This document shows positions 30,643-38,694 of a stretch of DNA of 41,876 nucleotides, piece after piece. Positions within the stretch are counted from its first letter, which is position 1. Each line of letters opens with the position of its first letter. Source of the stretch: Verrucomicrobiota bacterium (GTDB taxonomy: Bacteria > Verrucomicrobiota > Verrucomicrobiia > Opitutales > Opitutaceae). The stretch is taken from contig JAEXPL010000173.1 in assembly GCA_023446865.1 (NCBI GenBank), positions 1-41,876 on the forward strand, in the 5' to 3' direction. The position numbers were made by a program, and so were the translations under genes. The notes beneath the pieces are model-generated. The model saw only the letters and a program-made list of their open reading frames with translations, did not search any database and was not told where the DNA came from.

Positions 30643-31173
30643 TCAGCTCTCCGCTTCGCGGGCGAGGAGCCAGAGGAGATCGGAGAGACGGTTGACGTAC
30701 TGCAGCAGGAGCGGGCGCAGGTTGCGCCCGTGGTGGGCGAGCGCGATCAGGCGGCGCTCGGCGCGGCGGGCGATCGTGCGGGCTTGGTCGAGCGCGGCGG
30801 CGTGGAGATTGGCGCCGGGCGTGGCCCAGCCGTCGAACCGCACGTTCTTGGCCTCGATGGCCTCGACGCCGGCGTCGAGGCGGGCGAGCGCGGCGTCGTC
30901 GATCTTGTCGAATTTGGATTTTGCGTAGCGCTCGAGATCGCTCTCGGCACACACGACCTCGCCCATCAGCGCGACCAGCTCCTTCTGCACGCGCTCGAGC
31001 TCGGCGCGGGTGGCGGCGGAGGGGTGGTGGGCCTTGGCGACGCCGAGGGCGGCGTTGAGCTCGTCGAGATTGCCGATGGCCTCGATCTGCGGGTGGTCCT
31101 TGGACACGCGCTGGCCGTAGAGCAGGGCGGTCGTGCCGTCGTCGCCGGTGCGGGTGGCAATGGAGCGGGACAT
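30643..31173 (-). CDS. ATP:cob(I)alamin adenosyltransferase (PduO/MMAB type)
   Basis: A 176-residue cytoplasmic enzyme that makes adenosylcobalamin from cob(I)alamin and ATP. The N-terminal ATP-binding motif TRTGDDGTT (7-15) and the helical core with DELNAALG, FDGWATPG and the Arg-rich RTIARRAERRL characterise the PduO-type family. It is encoded downstream of peptide deformylase on the same strand with an 84-base gap, and its 3' end faces the patatin-like gene with only 20 bases between. No cobalamin riboswitch is seen upstream. An adenosylcobalamin-dependent enzyme is implied elsewhere in the genome. Confidence 0.93.
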   Translation of the reverse strand: MSRSIATRTGDDGTTALLYGQRVSKDHPQIEAIGNLDELNAALGVAKAHHPSAATRAELERVQKELVALMGEVVCAESDLERYAKSKFDKIDDAALARLDAGVEAIEAKNVRFDGWATPGANLHAAALDQARTIARRAERRLIALAHHGRNLRPLLLQYVNRLSDLLWLLAREAES

Positions 31174-31257
31174 GGGTGGGGAGCGGTTGACGGTGGACGG
31201 TTGCCAGTTGCCGGTGGACGGGGGAGATGCGGAGCCGGCACAGCGGTACGGCGGTGT

Positions 31258-31833
31258 CTACTTCGCCTGTTTCTTGGCGGCGGCCTTGGTTTCCTTCTCG
31301 AGGGCCTTGATGTCGTCCTTGATCTCGACGAGCACGCGCTTGGTCATCTGGTCGATGAAGAGCACGCCGTTGAGGTGGTCGGCCTCGTGCTGGATGCAGC
31401 GGGAGAACAGGCCGTTGCAGACGAGGACGTGGGCGGTGCCGTCGAGGTCCTGGAACTCGACGCGGATGGAATCGGGGCGGATCACATCACCGCGGATACC
31501 GGGAAACGAGAGGCAGCCCTCCTCGTAGCTGGTTTCCTTGCCGGGCAACACGGTGATCTTCGGGTTGGCGATCGCCATCGGCATGCAGAGGTCGAGCGGC
31601 GGCTTGCGGCCGTCGAGCTCCCAGTCGAACTCGGCCTCGGTGGGGCGCAGGTCGACGACGCAGAACTGGATCGCCTGGCCGATCTGCTGCGCGGCCAGCC
31701 CGATGCCTTCCGCCTCGTGCATGGTCTCGACCATGTCGTCGGCGAGCTTGCGCAGGGCGGCGTCGAAGGCGGTGACTTGCGCGCCTTTTTTACGGAGAAC
31801 GGGCTGGTTGAAGCGAACAATCGGCAGAAGCAT
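31258..31833 (-). CDS. def: Peptide deformylase
   Basis: A 191-residue metalloenzyme that removes the formyl group from nascent proteins. The three family motifs are intact: GIGLAAQQIG (43-52), EEGCLSFPG with metal ligand C107, and QHEADHLNG with H149, E150 and H153. The C-terminal 25 residues form a Lys/Ala-rich helix as in other type I enzymes. Its start ATG faces the membrane protein gene at 31923, with an 89-base divergent promoter region between; an AT-rich patch (AAATTAAAAC near 31875) there is the only AT-rich stretch nearby and probably holds the -10 of one or both genes. Confidence 0.96.
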   Translation of the reverse strand: MLLPIVRFNQPVLRKKGAQVTAFDAALRKLADDMVETMHEAEGIGLAAQQIGQAIQFCVVDLRPTEAEFDWELDGRKPPLDLCMPMAIANPKITVLPGKETSYEEGCLSFPGIRGDVIRPDSIRVEFQDLDGTAHVLVCNGLFSRCIQHEADHLNGVLFIDQMTKRVLVEIKDDIKALEKETKAAAKKQAK

Positions 31834-31922
31834 GGGTCCGATAGGGGCGACGCTGTCGCCGGTGGTGGTCGCCGCAAATTAAAACTGTCCCGCGCTAACC
31901 TGTCGTGCCAAGTTCCCGTCCC

Positions 31923-33599
31923 ATGAAACACTCGGTCGCCGACTGGCTCGCGGGCAACCGCGGGGAGCCGATCTGGCTGATCGTCGTGGGTGCGGCGCTC
32001 GTGGCGGCGGGGTGGTTGCTGCCGGTGCAGGTGAAGTCGCTCAGTCCGCTGCTGCTGCGCGAGGCGGGCGCGGGTTCGCCCACATTGGTCGAGTTCGCGG
32101 AGACGTTGCGCGCGGCGGACAAGCTTGGTCCGGCGGAATTGGTCGGCGCGGCGGCGAAGACGCTCGCGCTGCCCGGCGCGGCCGCCTTCGAGGCGAAACT
32201 GGGCGACGCGGAGCAGCGCCAACCGGAGCTGTTGCAGTGGGGCGGGCTCGATCCGTACCTCGAACAGGTTTTCGCCGGCAAGCCACAGGCCCCGGCACAG
32301 AAGCCGGTGTCGCAGCCGGCGATCCAGGAGTTTTTGCCGGCCAAGCAGCGCGAGGCGGTGCGGAGTTATCTCGGCAACTCGCGTTCGGGCGCGGTGAAGG
32401 CGTTGCTCGCCACGGCGGCGATCGACCACACCAAGCGTTTCATTCCCGCCCAGCGCGCCGGCGGCCAGCCGCTCGACGCGACGATTCTCATGACGGCGCT
32501 GCTCCACCAGGGCAGTTGGTTGTCGGAGTCGCTGGCGAAGGATGTGCGCGAGCGCGCCGAGGCGGCGGTGGCCGCGGGCAACCTGGATCCGATCGAGAAT
32601 TTCTACTACGACCTCCTGTCGCTCTCGCGCCGCCTGAACTGGGTGCAACTGGGCGAATGGCTCCGGACCTGTCCCGATGTGAAGACCGTGGGCGAGTTCG
32701 CGCAGCTGTTGCGCGCGGCACCGGACCTGATGCCGGTGCTCTACGCGGCCTCGCTGCAGGGCCGCGAGCCCGAGGGCGTGACGCGCTACGCGCTGCGTTT
32801 CGGCAAGGGCGGTGTCGCCGGCCTGGAGACGGCGTTGCGCGAAGGGCAGGGGGCGGTGCGGCAGCTGGTGCGCCAGCAGGTGCCGGTGAACCCCGACTCG
32901 CCGCTGGCCTGGGACTTTTTCGCTTCGTTTAGCCTTCGATACCCTACCGTCATGACCATCGTGAAATACCTCTGCTTTTTCGCCGGAGTGTGGTTCGTCT
33001 TCCGCGCGCTCGACCGCGCGGTCGTCGGCCCGGTGCTCTCGGCGGCCAACCGCACGCTCATGCACGCGAAGAGCGGCGTGATGGCGCTCGTGTTTTCCGG
33101 AATCCTCTTTGTGCTGAGCGAGCCGTTCCTGCTGCGCGGTGCCCCGCCGGCCGACTTGGCGGTGAAGGTGAGCATCCCGGCGCTGAGCCTGATCGGGCAG
33201 GTGCAGGGCGGCGCGGCGGCGGCAAAGCCGATCACGGACATCTCGACGGTCATCACGATCGTGTGCTTCGGCGCCGTGCAGGCTCTCGTCTACTGGATCT
33301 GCCTGCTGAAGATGCGCGAGATCGAGCGCCAGCAGATCCCGAGTCTGCTCAAACTGCGCCTGATGGAGAACGAGGAGAACCTCTTCGACGCGGGCCTCTA
33401 CGTGGGCATCGCCGGCACGGCCTCGGCCCTGGTCTTGCAGGTACTGCAGGTCATCGACCCGAACCTGCTCGCCGCCTATTCCTCGAACCTTTTCGGCATC
33501 ACCTGCGTGGCGATGGTGAAGATCCGCCACGTGCGTCCCTACAAGAAGAAGCTCATCCTCGAGAGTCAGGCTGCCGTCCCCGCCAAGCCCGCCGCCTGA
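31923..33599 (+). CDS. Multi-spanning membrane protein of unknown function
   Basis: A 558-residue protein I cannot assign to a family. One helix at about 17-36 (IWLIVVGAALVAAGWLLPV) is followed by a soluble region of roughly 300 residues that is mostly helical and Ala/Leu/Glu-rich. Four to five membrane helices then follow (about 343-360, 383-403, 438-460, 492-512, and a short one near 525), and the basic C-terminus (RHVRPYKKK) should be cytoplasmic. By topology the soluble region is periplasmic. It is followed after 12 bases by a coiled-coil membrane-anchored protein, so the two form an operon and probably a complex. The four-helix bundle near the end could conduct ions or protons, but no motif proves this. 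Confidence 0.75.
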   Translation: MKHSVADWLAGNRGEPIWLIVVGAALVAAGWLLPVQVKSLSPLLLREAGAGSPTLVEFAETLRAADKLGPAELVGAAAKTLALPGAAAFEAKLGDAEQRQPELLQWGGLDPYLEQVFAGKPQAPAQKPVSQPAIQEFLPAKQREAVRSYLGNSRSGAVKALLATAAIDHTKRFIPAQRAGGQPLDATILMTALLHQGSWLSESLAKDVRERAEAAVAAGNLDPIENFYYDLLSLSRRLNWVQLGEWLRTCPDVKTVGEFAQLLRAAPDLMPVLYAASLQGREPEGVTRYALRFGKGGVAGLETALREGQGAVRQLVRQQVPVNPDSPLAWDFFASFSLRYPTVMTIVKYLCFFAGVWFVFRALDRAVVGPVLSAANRTLMHAKSGVMALVFSGILFVLSEPFLLRGAPPADLAVKVSIPALSLIGQVQGGAAAAKPITDISTVITIVCFGAVQALVYWICLLKMREIERQQIPSLLKLRLMENEENLFDAGLYVGIAGTASALVLQVLQVIDPNLLAAYSSNLFGITCVAMVKIRHVRPYKKKLILESQAAVPAKPAA

Positions 33600-33611
33600 C
33601 CCCGCCGGAGC

Positions 33612-35003
33612 ATGAACAAGACGCTACTGCTCATCATCTGCGATTTCCTCCTGCTCAACCTCTTGGCGTTGACGCGGTGGGAGAACATCGAGCCGCCCAA
33701 GGCGCCGCCGCCGGCCGCCACCGCCTCGGCGCAGCCCGGCGAGAGCGCCGGCCCGGCCAACGAGTTGGTCGAAGTCATGCGCCTCTCGCTCGCCGACGAG
33801 CAGGCCGCGCGCGAGGAGCTGCGCAACCAGCTTTCGAGCACCGCCCAGAACCTCCAACAGCGCGAGCAGCAGGTCGCCAGTCTCGAAGGCGAGAAAGGCA
33901 AGTTGCAGGAGAACCTCTCCACCACGCAGGCGAAGGCGGCGGCGCTTGCCGCAGAGGGCGCCGCGAAGGCGGCCGAGGTCGAGGCGAGCAAGATCCGCCT
34001 CGCGCAGTTGCAGCGCGACCTCGAGTTGCGCGAGCAGCAGACGCGTGAGCAGCGCGAGGCCTATGCGGCGCTCGAGCGCAAACACGAGGCGGCGCGTGGC
34101 GAGATCGAGAACCTGAACGTGGCCGTGAAGGTCGCCGAGCAGGAGAGGGGGCTGCTGCGCGAGAACATCGAGCAGATGCGCGAGACGGTCGTCGCCGAGC
34201 GCGAGGAGAAGGCGAAGATCCAGGCGCAGGCCGGCGTGCTCGCCGAGGGCGTGGGCAAGCTCGCGGAGAAGTCCGGCGAGCTGACGCGCGAGATCCGCGA
34301 GAACCGCCCGATCAATCCGAACACGCTCTTCGCCGATTTCGTGGCCAACCAGTTCGCCATCGAGAGCGTGTCGCGGCGCACGGTGTTGCTCGGGCCGTTC
34401 ACCACCGAACGAGCCGCGCGCACGGTGCTCGTCTCCGACGGCAACCGCGTCTTCGCGCTCCTGCACGTGGGCGACACGCCCTTGGACCTGGTGACCCCGG
34501 TCGACTACGAGCTCGTGAAGGCGACGCTCAAGCGCACCGGCGCCGAGTTGCCGGTGGGCGAGTTCGGTTTCCACGCGCTGGAGCCGCGGGTGGTGCTCAT
34601 CCCGGTCGACGCCGCACGCGCGGCGTCGCTGGGTGTGAAGATCTATCCGCTGGCGGCCGATCCGTTCAAGTTTCCCGAGGCGGTGCTCGTGAGCAGCAGC
34701 GGCCTCTACTACGGCGAGATCGCGTTCAAGCTCGACCCGACCGCGCCGCGGTACGTGCAGATGGACAACCGCTTTTTCAAGCGCCTCTTCGGCAACTTCG
34801 CGCCGCACACCGGCGACCTCGTCTTCAGCAAGACCGGCGAGATCCTCGGCGTGATGGTGAACAACGACTACTGTTTCGTGCTCAACCAGCTCCGGACGGT
34901 CTCCGCGGTGAAAACCGGCGAGAAGCCGGGCGGGCTGGGCACGAAGGAGCCGCTGCAGGCGGCGAAGACGGTGCTCTCGACCTTGCCGGCGAAGTTGCAG
35001 TGA
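33612..35003 (+). CDS. Membrane-anchored coiled-coil protein with protease-like C-terminal fold
   Basis: A 463-residue protein with GGAG seven bases before the ATG. A single N-terminal helix (NKTLLLIICDFLLLNLLAL) anchors it, and a Pro/Ala linker follows. Residues about 50-235 are a long coiled coil with heptads of Leu, Ala, Glu and Gln. Residues about 240-463 are globular with many beta strands. HTGDLVFSKTGEILGVMVN recalls the region around the active serine of trypsin-like enzymes (GxSGGP...G...GV), but no serine is in place, so an inactive fold is likely if it is related at all. It ends 105 bases before the UDP-glucose dehydrogenase. Together with the preceding membrane protein it may span the envelope as a scaffold or sensor. 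Confidence 0.72.
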   Translation: MNKTLLLIICDFLLLNLLALTRWENIEPPKAPPPAATASAQPGESAGPANELVEVMRLSLADEQAAREELRNQLSSTAQNLQQREQQVASLEGEKGKLQENLSTTQAKAAALAAEGAAKAAEVEASKIRLAQLQRDLELREQQTREQREAYAALERKHEAARGEIENLNVAVKVAEQERGLLRENIEQMRETVVAEREEKAKIQAQAGVLAEGVGKLAEKSGELTREIRENRPINPNTLFADFVANQFAIESVSRRTVLLGPFTTERAARTVLVSDGNRVFALLHVGDTPLDLVTPVDYELVKATLKRTGAELPVGEFGFHALEPRVVLIPVDAARAASLGVKIYPLAADPFKFPEAVLVSSSGLYYGEIAFKLDPTAPRYVQMDNRFFKRLFGNFAPHTGDLVFSKTGEILGVMVNNDYCFVLNQLRTVSAVKTGEKPGGLGTKEPLQAAKTVLSTLPAKLQ

Positions 35004-35107
35004 GGCGCCCTTCGCGTAGTTGAGGATCAGGTTTTCCCCGTGCAACGAGGCATGGACAGCGAGGGAGTTTTCCCCCACAACCGCCGCTTCCAATCCGCAT
35101 TCCGACT

Positions 35108-36484
35108 ATGAATATCTGCTGCATCGGCGCCGGTTACGTCGGCGGTCCCACCATGGCGATGATCGCCCGCAAGTGCCCGGACATCCGCGTGACCGTTGTG
35201 GACATGAACGCCGCGCGCATCGCCGCGTGGAACTCCGGTCAGCTCCCGATCTTCGAGCCCGGACTGGATGCGGTCGTGCGCGAGGCGCGGGGGCGGAACC
35301 TCTTTTTTTCGACCGATGTCGCCGGCGGGATCAAGGCGGCGGACATCGTCTTCGTGAGCGTGAACACGCCGACCAAGACCTACGGCCACGGCGCCGGCCG
35401 CGCCGCCGACCTGAAGTACATCGAGGGCGTGGCGCGCATGATCGCCGAGCACGCCGACCGCGGAAAGATCATCGTCGAGAAGTCGACCATCCCGGTGAAG
35501 ACGGCGGAATCGATCTCCACCATCCTCGCGGCCAACGCGCGTGGGTTGAAGTTCCAGGTGCTCTCGAATCCCGAGTTTCTCGCCGAGGGTACGGCCGTGG
35601 CCGACCTTGAGGCGCCGGACCGCGTGCTGATTGGCGGCGAGCGCACTCCCGAGGGTGAGGCCGCGCTCGACACCTTGGCGAGCGTCTATGGCCGCTGGGT
35701 GCCGCAGGACCGGATCATCAAGACCAACCTCTGGTCGTCGGAGCTCTCGAAGCTCGTGGCCAACGCGTTTCTCGCGCAGCGTATCTCCTCGATCAACTCG
35801 ATCTCCGCGCTCTGCGAGGCCACCGGGGCCGACGTGGACGAGGTCGCCAACGCGATCGGCAAGGATTCCCGCATCGGCCCGAAGTTTCTCCGCTCGTCGG
35901 TCGGTTTCGGTGGCTCCTGTTTCCAGAAGGACATCCTCAATCTCGTCTACCTCTGCGAGCACTTCGGCCTGCCGGAGGTTGCCGCGTATTGGGAGAACGT
36001 GGTCAAGATGAACGAATGGCAGAAGCACCGCTTCACCAAGCGCATTGTGCGCGAGCTGTTCAACACGGTCGCCGACAAGCGCATCGCGATCCTCGGCTTC
36101 GCCTTCAAGAAGGACACCAACGACACCCGCGAGTCCGCGGCGATCACGGTGTGCAAGGACCTGCTCGCCGAGCAGGCGCGGCTCACGATCTACGACCCGA
36201 AGGTGCCGGCGGAGGAGATCTTCCGCGACCTCGGCATCCCGCACAAGCTGCCCGACGGGATGGTGAACCCGGCGGTGACGATCTGCACCGACGCCTACGA
36301 GGCCACCGAGGGCGCGCACGCCGTCGTGGTGCTGACCGAGTGGGACGAGTTCAAGACGATCGACTTCGGCCGCGTGTTCGAGCGGATGATGAAACCCGCC
36401 TCGGTTTTCGACGGCCGCAATATTCTCGACCTGAAGAAACTCCGCGCGCTCGGCTTCAAGGCCTCCGGCATCGGCAAGGGCTGA
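35108..36484 (+). CDS. ugd: UDP-glucose 6-dehydrogenase, eukaryotic-like type
   Basis: A 458-residue enzyme that oxidises UDP-glucose to UDP-glucuronate with two NAD+. The NAD motif GAGYVGG (7-13), EKSTIPV, NPEFLAEGTA and catalytic C271 in GGSCFQKD are present. The sequence is strikingly close to animal UGDH as I remember it: LSNPEFLAEGTA, WSSELSKLVANAFLAQRISS, INSISALCEATGADV, VGFGGSCFQKDILNLVYLCE and GFAFKKDTNDTRES all match nearly word for word, unlike the shorter (about 390-residue) E. coli enzyme. It heads a three-gene uronate block, with a 195-base gap and a palindrome before the next gene. Confidence 0.95.
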   Translation: MNICCIGAGYVGGPTMAMIARKCPDIRVTVVDMNAARIAAWNSGQLPIFEPGLDAVVREARGRNLFFSTDVAGGIKAADIVFVSVNTPTKTYGHGAGRAADLKYIEGVARMIAEHADRGKIIVEKSTIPVKTAESISTILAANARGLKFQVLSNPEFLAEGTAVADLEAPDRVLIGGERTPEGEAALDTLASVYGRWVPQDRIIKTNLWSSELSKLVANAFLAQRISSINSISALCEATGADVDEVANAIGKDSRIGPKFLRSSVGFGGSCFQKDILNLVYLCEHFGLPEVAAYWENVVKMNEWQKHRFTKRIVRELFNTVADKRIAILGFAFKKDTNDTRESAAITVCKDLLAEQARLTIYDPKVPAEEIFRDLGIPHKLPDGMVNPAVTICTDAYEATEGAHAVVVLTEWDEFKTIDFGRVFERMMKPASVFDGRNILDLKKLRALGFKASGIGKG

Positions 36485-36513
36485 GGCTTGGACGGACGAT
36501 GTCTTGGGGTAGG

Positions 36514-36537
36514 CCGTTCTGCCGTACGGCAGAACGG
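36514..36537. repeat. Perfect 24-bp palindrome between ugd and glucuronokinase
   Basis: CCGTTCTGCCGTACGGCAGAACGG is its own reverse complement over all 24 bases. A copy of its core (CTGCCGTACGGC) stands inside the degenerate tRNA-His at 9550. Next to it, GTCCGTC...GACGGCCC and GGTCCGTCC add further pairing. It may be an operator for the uronate genes or a repeat-family core. Confidence 0.75.
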
Positions 36538-36679
36538 GTCCGTCGCGTTCACGGACGGCCCGGCGGTCCGTCCGCTCCCGCGGTCGGCCTCTTGCGTGAT
36601 GCCCAACAGGTCCGATTCGGTGGCGCGTGTTTTGGCGTGCGCACGTGATGGATTCCTTCCACCGTGGCCGCGCAAACCG

Positions 36680-37714
36680 ATGATTATCCGCACGACCGCT
36701 TTCCCCCGTGCCGCCCTGATCGGAAACCCCTCCGACGGGTATTTTGGCCGGACGATCTCCTTCGCGTTTCGAAACTTCTCCGCGCACATCGAGCTGTGGG
36801 AATCTCCCGAGCTCGAGCTGTTGCCGAGCCGGCGCGACCACTCGGTGTTCGAGAGCGTCGCCGGGTTGCACCGCGATGTGAAACAGCACGGCTACTACGG
36901 CGGGTTTCGCCTGCTCAAGGCGTCGATCAAGGCGTTCTACGACTACTGCTGCGAACGCGGCATCAAACTCGACAACCGCAACTTCACCCTGCGCTACCGC
37001 TCCGACGTGCCCAACCGCGTGGGCCTCGCCGGGTCGAGCGCGATCATCACCGCCTGCATGCGGGCCCTGATGGGATTCTACCATGTCACGATCTCGCGGC
37101 ACTCGCTCGCGAACCTCGTGCTCTCAGTCGAGAATCGCGAACTCGGGATCCCGGCGGGCCTGCAGGATCGCGTGGCGCAGGCCTACCAAGGGCTGGTCTA
37201 CATGGATTTCGACCGCGACGTGATGCAGGCGCGGGGCTACGGCAACTACGAGCAGCTCGACCTCACGCTGCTGCCTCCGGTCTACGTGGCCTACCGCGAC
37301 GACCTCTCCGAGGGCACCGAGGTGTACCACAGCGACCTCCGGGCCCGCTGGACCCGCGGCGACGCCGATGTCGTCGCGGCGATGCGGTACTGGGCGGACC
37401 TTACCTTGGCCTTCCGCGAAGCTCTGCGTCGCGGCGACCGACCCGAGATGAGCCGCCTCGTGGACGCCAACTTCGACAAGCGCGCGAGCCTCTACAACGT
37501 GGGCGAGGGCAACCTCGACATGATTGGCACGGCCCGGCGCCAAGGGGCCTGCGCCAACTTCGCCGGCAGCGGCGGCGCAATCGTGGGCTTCTATGAGGAC
37601 GAGGCGATGTTCGCCAAACTCGAGGGGGCCTTCGCCCCCAAGGGGATCCGAGTGGTGAAGCCGGATTTCGCTCCCGTGCTCCGCTGCGAGAACGGCGTCG
37701 TGCCGGTGAAATAG
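36680..37714 (+). CDS. Glucuronokinase-like GHMP kinase
   Basis: A 344-residue GHMP-family kinase. The best match from memory is plant glucuronokinase, which phosphorylates free D-glucuronate to glucuronate 1-phosphate. Shared landmarks include GNPSDGYFGRTISF (15-28), HGYYGGFRLL, the ATP-binding GLAGSSA (115-121), the run around ELGIPAGLQDRVAQAYQGLVYMDF, SLLPP-like LTLLPPVYVAY, NFDKRASLYN, and FAGSGGAIV near 294-302. The ATG at 36680 opens at the conserved N-terminus. It sits between ugd and a nucleotidyltransferase (14 bases downstream), which fits a glucuronate salvage route to UDP-glucuronate. The substrate is inferred; another uronate or related sugar cannot be excluded. Confidence 0.8.
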   Translation: MIIRTTAFPRAALIGNPSDGYFGRTISFAFRNFSAHIELWESPELELLPSRRDHSVFESVAGLHRDVKQHGYYGGFRLLKASIKAFYDYCCERGIKLDNRNFTLRYRSDVPNRVGLAGSSAIITACMRALMGFYHVTISRHSLANLVLSVENRELGIPAGLQDRVAQAYQGLVYMDFDRDVMQARGYGNYEQLDLTLLPPVYVAYRDDLSEGTEVYHSDLRARWTRGDADVVAAMRYWADLTLAFREALRRGDRPEMSRLVDANFDKRASLYNVGEGNLDMIGTARRQGACANFAGSGGAIVGFYEDEAMFAKLEGAFAPKGIRVVKPDFAPVLRCENGVVPVK

Positions 37715-37728
37715 GTGAGCCCATCCAC

Positions 37729-38556
37729 ATGAAGGCTGTCATTCCCGCCGCCGGTTTCGGCACCCGTTTCCTGCCGCTCGCGAAGGCGATTCCGAAGGAG
37801 ATGCTGCCGCTCGGCGACAAACCCGTGATCCACTACGTGGTGGCCGAGGCGGTGGCCGCCGGCTGCGACGACATCCTCATCATCCTCGGGCGTGGCAAGG
37901 AGGCGATCCCCGCCTACTTCACGCCCAACCCCGATCTGGAGCGGCACCTCGAGCAGACCGGCAAGACGCAGGAGCTCGCCGCGGTGCGCGAGCTGTCGCG
38001 GTTCGGACGGATCCACTACACTTACCAGGCGGCGATGCGTGGCCTGGGCGATGCGGTGGCGCACGCCCGCGAGTTCGTCGGCAACGACCCGGTGTTCGCG
38101 GTGCTGCTCGGCGACACGGTCATGCACGGCGGCTCGCCGCTGCCCGGCATGGTGGCGGCGTGGCACGAGCGCAAGCTGCCCAGCGTGGCGCTCGAACAAT
38201 GCCCGGCGGAGAAAGTCTCTCGGTACGGCGTGGCCGGAGGCCGCCAGCTCGGCCCCGACCTCTTCGCGCTCGACCGGCTGGTCGAGAAACCCAAGCCCGA
38301 CGCGGCTCCGCGGCTGCTCGACCAAGCGGGGGCGACGCTGCCGTTCCATGCCTTTGCTGCACGCTACCTGATGACGCCGGAGATCTTCGCGTTGCTCGCC
38401 GAGACGAATCCCGGCTACGGCGGCGAGGTCCAGGTGACCGATGCGATGGAAGCGCTGCGCGCGCAGCGCGGTTTCCTCGGCGTGCGCTGGGCCGGCCGGC
38501 GTCTCGACATCGGCCATCCCAAGGGTCTGCTCGAAGCGGCGCAGCTGTACGCGTGA
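37729..38556 (+). CDS. galU: UTP-sugar-1-phosphate uridylyltransferase (GalU type)
   Basis: A 275-residue nucleotidyltransferase. The signature GxGTRFLPLAKAIPKEMLP (9-27), followed by DKPVIHYVV, is that of GalU-type UTP-glucose-1-phosphate uridylyltransferases; LLGDTVM and LVEKPKP follow in the usual order. It is 14 bases behind the glucuronokinase and surely co-transcribed with it. In this setting it may make UDP-glucose for the dehydrogenase or accept glucuronate 1-phosphate and release UDP-glucuronate directly; sequence alone does not decide. The length is slightly below that of E. coli GalU (about 300). Confidence 0.9.
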   Translation: MKAVIPAAGFGTRFLPLAKAIPKEMLPLGDKPVIHYVVAEAVAAGCDDILIILGRGKEAIPAYFTPNPDLERHLEQTGKTQELAAVRELSRFGRIHYTYQAAMRGLGDAVAHAREFVGNDPVFAVLLGDTVMHGGSPLPGMVAAWHERKLPSVALEQCPAEKVSRYGVAGGRQLGPDLFALDRLVEKPKPDAAPRLLDQAGATLPFHAFAARYLMTPEIFALLAETNPGYGGEVQVTDAMEALRAQRGFLGVRWAGRRLDIGHPKGLLEAAQLYA

Positions 38557-38588
38557 GCGGTTGGAGTGGGGCGCTGAGCAGGGCGGTG

Positions 38589-38694
38589 GTAGCGAAGCCC
38601 GTGAGGGCTTTGACAGCGCGCTGCGTAGGTCGACGACATCGAGACTCTCACGAGTTTCGCTACAGACGGCGAGCTGGAGCGGAACGTTCGCTAC
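38589..38694. repeat. REP-type element between convergent galU and beta-helix gene
   Basis: GTAGCGAA (38589-38596) pairs perfectly with TTCGCTAC (38656-38663), and AAGCCC-gtga-GGGCTT (38595-38610) is an inner hairpin with the GTGA loop. A second TTCGCTAC stands at 38687-38694. On the minus strand this reads GTAGCGAA, and its TAG is the stop codon of the beta-helix gene. Confidence 0.8.

Noticed and set aside
31174..31257. Cobalamin riboswitch before the adenosyltransferase
   Set aside because: The 84-base gap is too short and has no B12-box-like sequence; it only shows a short direct repeat (GGTGGACGG twice).
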